DNA of 5,518 bases from Clostridia bacterium. GTDB taxonomy: Bacteria; Bacillota; Clostridia; Oscillospirales; Acutalibacteraceae. Made by a program: the position numbers and the translations under genes. The notes below the pieces were generated by a model. The model did not search any database, had not been told where the DNA came from, and saw only the letters and a program-made list of their open reading frames with translations. Shown here one piece after another: positions 1-2,901 of the stretch. Every line of letters begins with the position of its first letter. Within the stretch, counting starts at the first letter, position 1. The DNA lies in contig JAFOFS010000335.1 in the NCBI GenBank assembly GCA_017387165.1, forward strand, positions 1 through 5,518, in the 5' to 3' direction.

Positions 1-67
1 AATTATCTTCCCATACACATTCGACACCATTGTCATATTCGGGAATAGATATTTTGATTTCTTTCAT
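1..67 (-). CDS. 5' end of a small protein, possibly Imm32-type immunity protein (partial)
   Basis: The minus strand shows an ATG at 67-65 preceded by a strong ribosome binding site (GAGGTGG, 73-79, 5-nt spacer). The frame stays open for 22 codons to the window edge. The visible peptide begins MKEIKISIPEYDNG and continues into a W-E-D-N stretch. From memory, small Imm32-family immunity proteins of polymorphic toxin systems often begin with a short beta strand, an IPEY-like turn and a W-(E/D)-(D/N)-N element, so this is a candidate immunity gene. That assignment is a recollection of family style, not a database match. It lies 22 nt downstream of the 67-aa membrane protein gene and is probably co-transcribed with it from the promoter at 318-346. 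The C-terminal part is outside the window. Confidence 0.6.
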   Translation of the reverse strand, partial: MKEIKISIPEYDNGVECVWEDN

Positions 68-89
68 AAGTTCCACCTCGCTTTATTTG

Positions 90-293
90 CTATAACCAAT
101 AGCCTCTGAATAAGTAACTAAGCAGACAGCACAATCCAAATATAAAGGCTAATGGAATCAATATCAGCAGCAACTTCAAAAAGATTTTCAAGGCTTTATT
201 GTGAATGCTATTGATTCGGTGCAGTAGATTCTCATACTTGGATTCAAATGGCATAAACAGTATTGAAAGAATAAGTTCCAATATTTCTTCCAT
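90..293 (-). CDS. small single-pass membrane protein, function unknown (67 aa)
   Basis: The gene starts at ATG 293-291 behind a GAGGTG ribosome binding site and ends with TAG at 92-90. The first ~35 residues are amphipathic, with acidic and basic residues (E-rich start, then H/R/K around residues 19-36). A strongly hydrophobic stretch of about 25 residues (roughly 37-62) should form one transmembrane helix, followed by the short tail RGYWL. I do not recognise the family. A well-placed promoter (318-346), a good ribosome binding site and close coupling to the next gene on the same strand all support a real gene. Base composition is much more AT-rich than the genes to the right, suggesting acquired DNA. 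It could be an accessory protein of a toxin/immunity locus; that is inference from the neighbour only. Confidence 0.6.
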   Translation of the reverse strand: MEEILELILSILFMPFESKYENLLHRINSIHNKALKIFLKLLLILIPLAFIFGLCCLLSYLFRGYWL

Positions 294-317
294 TTATACT
301 ACACCTCACTTTATTTC

Positions 318-346
318 ATTATACCACACCGCTGTTTTAATGTATA
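318..346 (-). promoter_or_regulatory. promoter of the left-end small-gene pair
   Basis: Read on the minus strand there is a perfect -10 box TATAAT (318-323). Seventeen nucleotides upstream is a -35-like TATACA (341-346, four of six matches to TTGACA). It points toward the 67-aa gene, whose start codon is 25 nt beyond the -10 box. Confidence 0.6.
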
Positions 347-360
347 TATTTTTGAAAATT

Positions 361-395
361 GGGTCCTAATAGAACACGAAGTAATGGGTCCTAAG
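361..395. repeat. short direct repeat, GGGTCCTAA twice with 25-nt period
   Basis: GGGTCCTAA occurs at 361-369 and again at 386-394, in similar contexts (ATTGGGTCCTAAT and AATGGGTCCTAAG). It lies at the point where composition changes from AT-rich to more balanced. It could be a scar of an insertion or a binding site; nothing further can be shown. Confidence 0.4.
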
Positions 396-527
396 TTGAC
401 ACAAGCAGAAGGCTTCATCCTGGGCGTCGGCGCGAAGATGTTTACGATTGCAGGCCATGTGATCGTGTATGGTGTATCAGCATCCGTAGTTTATGGCGTG
501 ATTTATTGGATAACAACATTGTTTTAA
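384..527 (+). CDS. doubtful 47-aa hydrophobic ORF, possible gene remnant
   Basis: ATG at 384 to TAA at 525-527 gives 47 residues. After a short polar start (MGPKLTQAEG) most of the peptide is hydrophobic or small (about residues 11-45), suggesting a membrane segment. There is no convincing ribosome binding site: only GAAG sits a couple of bases upstream. The frame is also open upstream of the ATG without a usable start, which fits a truncated remnant as well as a real small gene. GC content rises here relative to positions 1-380. I do not recognise it. Without this ORF, 294-623 holds only the promoter at 318-346, a short direct repeat, two REP hairpins and the terminator. Confidence 0.2.
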   Translation: MGPKLTQAEGFILGVGAKMFTIAGHVIVYGVSASVVYGVIYWITTLF

Positions 528-552
528 CGGGCGTTCACAGAACGCCCCTACG
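528..552 (-). repeat. REP hairpin copy A
   Basis: A perfect 8-bp stem, GGGCGTTC (529-536) and GAACGCCC (540-547), closes a 3-nt loop (ACA). The GTAG foot is on the minus strand (CTAC at 548-551). Compared with copies B, C and E, two stem base pairs are inverted (TTC/GAA in place of AAC/GTT), so pairing is retained by compensatory change. Confidence 0.85.
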
Positions 553-570
553 AAATTTATCAAACAATAC

Positions 571-595
571 TGTAGGGGCGAACTGTGTTCGCCCG
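571..595 (+). repeat. REP hairpin copy B
   Basis: GTAG at 572-575 is followed by stem arms GGGCGAAC (576-583) and GTTCGCCC (587-594) around TGT. It is inverted relative to copy A across an 18-nt spacer, with the GTAG feet facing inwards, as in a BIME-like pair. It abuts the terminator hairpin at 596-625. Confidence 0.85.
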
Positions 596-625
596 AAAAA
601 CGGACACCGTTACGGTGTCCGTTTT
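596..625 (-). terminator. intrinsic terminator of the RAYT gene/operon
   Basis: A perfect 13-bp stem (597-609 with 613-625) closes a TTA loop. Read on the minus strand it ends in a run of five T before the REP copy B. The stem overlaps the TAA stop codon of the RAYT gene (626-624). On the plus strand it ends in four T, so it may also stop transcripts from the left. Confidence 0.8.
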
Positions 626-1133
626 AATGCATATTATATTTGAGAGGATTGTTCTCGATATATGCCCATATTTCGTCATAATCCTGCTGATTCTGGATTC
701 CGTGATCATAAAAGGATTTCTGCCAAATGGGCCTGCCAACTTGTTTCGTAATCGATCCTTTGAATTGCTTCATTACCCTTGAAATCGTAGGGGCGAACTG
801 TGTTCGCCCGTTCTCATCGGTATCAACGGAAAGGATAAAATGAATGTGATCCGGCATAATACAGTATTTATCCACACGCACAGCGTCGTATAGGGTATTT
901 AGCTTCTGAATCTCGGCATCAACAATATTACCGAGATTTGACAATTCTACTCGTAGGGGCGATCTTTGATCGCCCGTGTTGGTGTTATCGGCGGGCGAAC
1001 ACAGTTCGCCCCTACGGTCAGACCAGAAGATTTTTTCACGATTTGCGGTACAGACCGTAATGAAATATGCACCCTGTGTGGAATAATCGTAATTTTCAAC
1101 GCGGATTGGTTTGCGTTTTGGCAGAGCGTGCAT
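624..1133 (-). CDS. REP-associated tyrosine transposase (RAYT, Y1_Tnp/IS200-like superfamily)
   Basis: This 169-aa protein belongs to the HUH single-strand DNA nuclease superfamily. Visible signatures are a beta strand YFITVCTANREKIF (23-36), the HUH metal motif H96-I-H98 within MPDHIHFIL, and the C-terminal block IWQKSFYDHGI...DYDEIWAYIENNP (136-163). By alignment from memory with E. coli TnpA-REP, Y158 in AYIENNP is the likely nucleophile. RAYTs cleave and join single-stranded DNA at REP hairpins with a GTAG foot. The ATG at 1133 follows AAAGAGG (1140-1146, 6-nt spacer), 13 nt behind rhaM. REP copies encode residues 40-48, 53-61 and 108-116. The first two lie in the loop between the FW and LS..G segments, which is variable in relatives; the third sits in a GR..APT.S stretch that I recall as common in the family. 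No frame disruption is seen and key motifs are intact, so activity is plausible. Confidence 0.9.
   Translation of the reverse strand: MHALPKRKPIRVENYDYSTQGAYFITVCTANREKIFWSDRRGELCSPADNTNTGDQRSPLRVELSNLGNIVDAEIQKLNTLYDAVRVDKYCIMPDHIHFILSVDTDENGRTQFAPTISRVMKQFKGSITKQVGRPIWQKSFYDHGIQNQQDYDEIWAYIENNPLKYNMH
786..810 (+). repeat. REP hairpin copy C, inside the RAYT reading frame
   Basis: GTAG (787-790) with arms GGGCGAAC (791-798) and GTTCGCCC (802-809) around TGT. It is identical to copy B apart from the first base (C for T). In the RAYT frame it encodes residues 108-116, NGRTQFAPT. Confidence 0.9.
952..976 (+). repeat. REP hairpin copy D, inside the RAYT reading frame
   Basis: GTAG (953-956) with arms GGGCGATC (957-964) and GATCGCCC (968-975) around TTT. 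Relative to copies B, C and E one stem base pair is flipped (A-T to T-A), so the stem stays perfect. It encodes RAYT residues 53-61, TGDQRSPLR. Confidence 0.9.
992..1016 (-). repeat. REP hairpin copy E, inside the RAYT reading frame
   Basis: This is the exact reverse complement of copy C: arms GGGCGAAC (993-1000) and GTTCGCCC (1004-1011) around ACA, with CTAC at 1012-1015, that is GTAG on the minus strand. It forms an inverted pair with copy D across a 15-nt spacer, with GTAG feet outward. It encodes RAYT residues 40-48, RRGELCSPA. Confidence 0.9.
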
Positions 1134-1146
1134 AGTTTGCCTCTTT

Positions 1147-1467
1147 TTATCCCTCGAACGAAAACACCTGTTTGAGTAGGGGTTGGGCGCCGGTCTGCGG
1201 ATCCTTGTCCATAATCAAAATATCCGACATATACGCATCCCACCGCGCAACGACGGGGCTGCCGCTTTGCACGTCGGCGGCAAACTGAATGCCGTTTTTG
1301 CATTCGTAGTAGCCGAACAACTCGTTCCCGACGTTCCAGATGGTGTAGTTGCAGATGCCCGCCTCGCGCAGTAAGGCTTTCATATCCTCGGGCAGTGCGT
1401 CGTGCCGCCGCTTGTATTCTTCCAGACAACCCTCTTTTACGGTTGCTTTCCATGCATATTTTTCCAT
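1147..1467 (-). CDS. rhaM: L-rhamnose mutarotase
   Basis: This 106-aa cytoplasmic protein of the RhaM/YiiL (DUF718) family interconverts alpha and beta anomers of L-rhamnose, or of a related 6-deoxy sugar. Length matches the family (about 104 aa). The block EEYKRRHDALP (16-26) carries Y18 and H22 at the same numbers as the E. coli active-site residues, and R75-W76 in VARWDAYM matches the conserved RW; the second Trp of E. coli is Asp here. The start at 1467 is chosen over an upstream in-frame ATG (1512) because AAGGAGA sits a few bases before it and the longer version would run into trmB. It starts 14 nt after the trmB stop, so the two are likely co-transcribed. No other rhamnose genes are visible, so the true sugar is uncertain. 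Confidence 0.9.
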   Translation of the reverse strand: MEKYAWKATVKEGCLEEYKRRHDALPEDMKALLREAGICNYTIWNVGNELFGYYECKNGIQFAADVQSGSPVVARWDAYMSDILIMDKDPQTGAQPLLKQVFSFEG

Positions 1468-1481
1468 CTTCCGTTCTCCTT

Positions 1482-2165
1482 TTAGTTCTGCGGCGGCAGC
1501 GCCGTCAGGCAATAGATGGGTTGTCCCAACTTCAAGAAACGGTTTTCGTACTCGGTGATGATGTTATCGGGATACCGCTCCGGCTCGGCGTGCAGATCGC
1601 AGCACACGTCCGTAAGCGTCCAGCGGGCGGCAGAGAATTCCAGCAGCGAAAATTCGAAGAAACGACGGTTGTCCGTCTTCTGCACCAGCGCGCCGCCGTC
1701 GGTCAGCAGTCCCTCGTACAGCGCAAGGAACTTGCGGTGAGTAAGACGGTGGGCTTTGTAGGAATTTTTCGGATACGGGCAGGAGAAATTGAGATACAAC
1801 CGCTCCACCGATTTCGGGGCGAGATACTTCGGCAGATAGATGGCGTCCACCCGTACGAACAGCACGTTGGTAAGACCGGCCTCCCGCACCTTTTCGGCGG
1901 CGACCACGATCACGTCCGCCACCACCTCAACCGCGACGTAGTTGATGTGCGGATTGCGGGCCGCCAGCGTCGCGATGAAGGTGCCCATACCGCAGCCGAT
2001 CTCCAGATGCACGGGGTTGTCGTTGCCGAAATACGCGGCGGTATCGATCCACTCCCGTTCCCGGATGACCTCGCGGTAATCGCGTCCGTCGTTCGGGATG
2101 TTGATGATGTTTTCACGGACGGCGTCCAACCGTTCGGTGAGATGTTTTTTGTGTCTGGGTCGCAT
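1482..2165 (-). CDS. trmB: tRNA (guanine-46-N7)-methyltransferase
   Basis: This 227-aa SAM-dependent methyltransferase makes m7G46 in the variable loop of tRNAs. Motifs in order: SAM-binding glycine loop EIGCGMGTF (55-63), acidic ribose-binding E80 at the end of the second strand (VAVE), D107 after FVRV, NFSCPYPK (126-133) followed by HRLTHRKFLALY (139-150), KTDN (163-166) and the C-terminal TEYE...GQPIY (204-217) that is diagnostic of TrmB. Length is normal. One oddity is C129 where most bacterial TrmB proteins have Asp (NFSDPWPK). The ATG at 2165 follows AAGGAG (9-nt spacer), and a promoter lies at 2198-2225. It heads a minus-strand unit with rhaM and probably the RAYT gene, and is divergent from the DUF1836-polA pair. 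Confidence 0.95.
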   Translation of the reverse strand: MRPRHKKHLTERLDAVRENIINIPNDGRDYREVIREREWIDTAAYFGNDNPVHLEIGCGMGTFIATLAARNPHINYVAVEVVADVIVVAAEKVREAGLTNVLFVRVDAIYLPKYLAPKSVERLYLNFSCPYPKNSYKAHRLTHRKFLALYEGLLTDGGALVQKTDNRRFFEFSLLEFSAARWTLTDVCCDLHAEPERYPDNIITEYENRFLKLGQPIYCLTALPPQN

Positions 2166-2197
2166 AGGAAAAAACTCCTTTTATCAGATTCACGTTC

Positions 2198-2225
2198 ATT
2201 ATAGCATATTTTCCGAAAAAGTAAA
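2198..2225 (-). promoter_or_regulatory. trmB: promoter of trmB-rhaM(-RAYT)
   Basis: Minus strand: perfect -10 TATAAT (2198-2203) and -35-like TTTACT (2220-2225), with 16-nt spacing. The -10 box is preceded by TATGC, resembling an extended -10. It lies about 33 nt from the trmB start codon. Confidence 0.65.
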
Positions 2226-2231
2226 TCCCTG

Positions 2232-2260
2232 TTGCAAACAAACGGCGGTTGTGGTATAGT
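2232..2260 (+). promoter_or_regulatory. promoter of the DUF1836-polA operon
   Basis: -35 TTGCAA (2232-2237), a 17-nt spacer, and -10 TATAGT (2255-2260). The DUF1836 start codon follows 33 nt later with AGGAGG at 2278-2283. The -35 boxes of this and the opposing trmB promoter are only 6 nt apart. Confidence 0.65.
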
Positions 2261-2292
2261 AGAAACAGATAAAGCCGAGGAGGATATCGGAT

Positions 2293-2901
2293 ATGAGCGA
2301 CAAAAAAACGGAACAACCCGTTTTGGAAACGTGGTGTGAAACGGCGACCGCCGACGAGGCGATCGTCTGGGATCGTTTGCCCGAGTTGAAGCTGTATATG
2401 GATCAGGTGCTGACCCTGCTGGAAAAGGAACTGGCGGTGGCATCGGAGGACGGCGACAACCCCGTTACCTCCAGTATGATCAACAACTACGTGAAGGACG
2501 GGGTGCTGCCGCGTCCCGAGAAGAAAAAATACGGTCGCGAGCATCTGGCGTATCTGTACATCATCTGTATGCTGAAATCGCAGCTGCCGCTGCCGCAGAT
2601 CGCCCGTCTGCTGGAAATGCTGTCCCCTGAAGAACCGTCTGCGCTGTACGACGATTTCATCCGACAGAAGCAAGCGGCGCTGGCAGATGCCGTCGATCGC
2701 ATCCGTGAGGCAGGGGAGGATCCGCAGGCCAAGGCGGAGCTGGCGATGTCGCTGGCGCTGGAGGCGAATGCCAAGCACCTGGCGGCAGGGATGCTGATGC
2801 GCTCGTTGATGCCGAATAAGGAAAGCGAAAAGGAAGCGGCCAAGATCGCCAAGAAAGAGGCCAAAAAAGCCGCCAAGGAAAGCGAGGGCAAAGCCGAATG
2901 A
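2293..2901 (+). CDS. DUF1836 domain-containing protein, predicted MerR-like DNA-binding protein
   Basis: This 202-aa protein carries a recognisable DUF1836 core: LPELKLYMDQVLTLLEKEL (29-47), then TSSMINNYVKDGVLPRPEKKKYGREHLAYLYII (59-91) and a helix LPLPQIARLLEML (98-110). The MINNYVKxGxLP and KKKYxREHLAYL segments resemble the helix-turn-helix plus wing of MerR-type regulators, so a transcription-factor role is the usual inference; the family has no established function that I can state. The C-terminal tail (about 175-202) is rich in K, E and A and likely a charged helix. ATG 2293 has AGGAGG 9 nt upstream. Its TGA overlaps the polA ATG (ATGA at 2898-2901), so polA translation is probably coupled to it. 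No small-molecule-binding domain is seen. Confidence 0.85.
   Translation: MSDKKTEQPVLETWCETATADEAIVWDRLPELKLYMDQVLTLLEKELAVASEDGDNPVTSSMINNYVKDGVLPRPEKKKYGREHLAYLYIICMLKSQLPLPQIARLLEMLSPEEPSALYDDFIRQKQAALADAVDRIREAGEDPQAKAELAMSLALEANAKHLAAGMLMRSLMPNKESEKEAAKIAKKEAKKAAKESEGKAE

Larger units (their letters stand above)
528..1133 (-). mobile_element. RAYT gene with its REP hairpins (REPtron-like locus)
   Basis: The locus comprises a REP-associated tyrosine transposase gene, an inverted REP pair just beyond its 3' end (528-552 and 571-595), and three further REP copies inside the gene. RAYT genes are known to be associated with REP palindromes carrying a GTAG or similar tetranucleotide at the 5' foot of the hairpin, and all five copies here have GTAG. 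The left boundary is taken at the outermost REP. The right boundary is the gene start, because rhaM follows only 13 nt away and no REP lies on that side. Confidence 0.6.

Noticed and set aside
396..424. Plus-strand promoter beginning with a perfect TTGACA at 396-401
   Set aside because: No -10-like hexamer lies 16-18 nt downstream (the position reads CCTGGG).
528..1016. CRISPR array made of the repeated 25-nt palindromes
   Set aside because: Only five copies, in both orientations, with spacers from 15 to about 190 nt, and three are inside a coding gene; no cas genes. The GTAG foot and RAYT neighbour fit REP elements instead.
947..1453. Minus-strand open frame spanning rhaM and the RAYT N-terminal half
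   Set aside because: It is out of frame with both recognised proteins, low in plausibility by composition, and lacks a ribosome binding site.
1467..1512. Longer rhaM start at 1512, adding 15 residues
   Set aside because: It would overlap the trmB coding end, the extra residues are outside the family's usual N-terminus, and a strong AAGGAGA site precedes the ATG at 1467.
1395..2204. Long plus-strand open frame (269 codons) opposite trmB
   Set aside because: It is antisense to a clear trmB with full motifs, has no ribosome binding site, and its translation (rich in R, H, V, Q) resembles no protein; it arises from GC-rich codon use.
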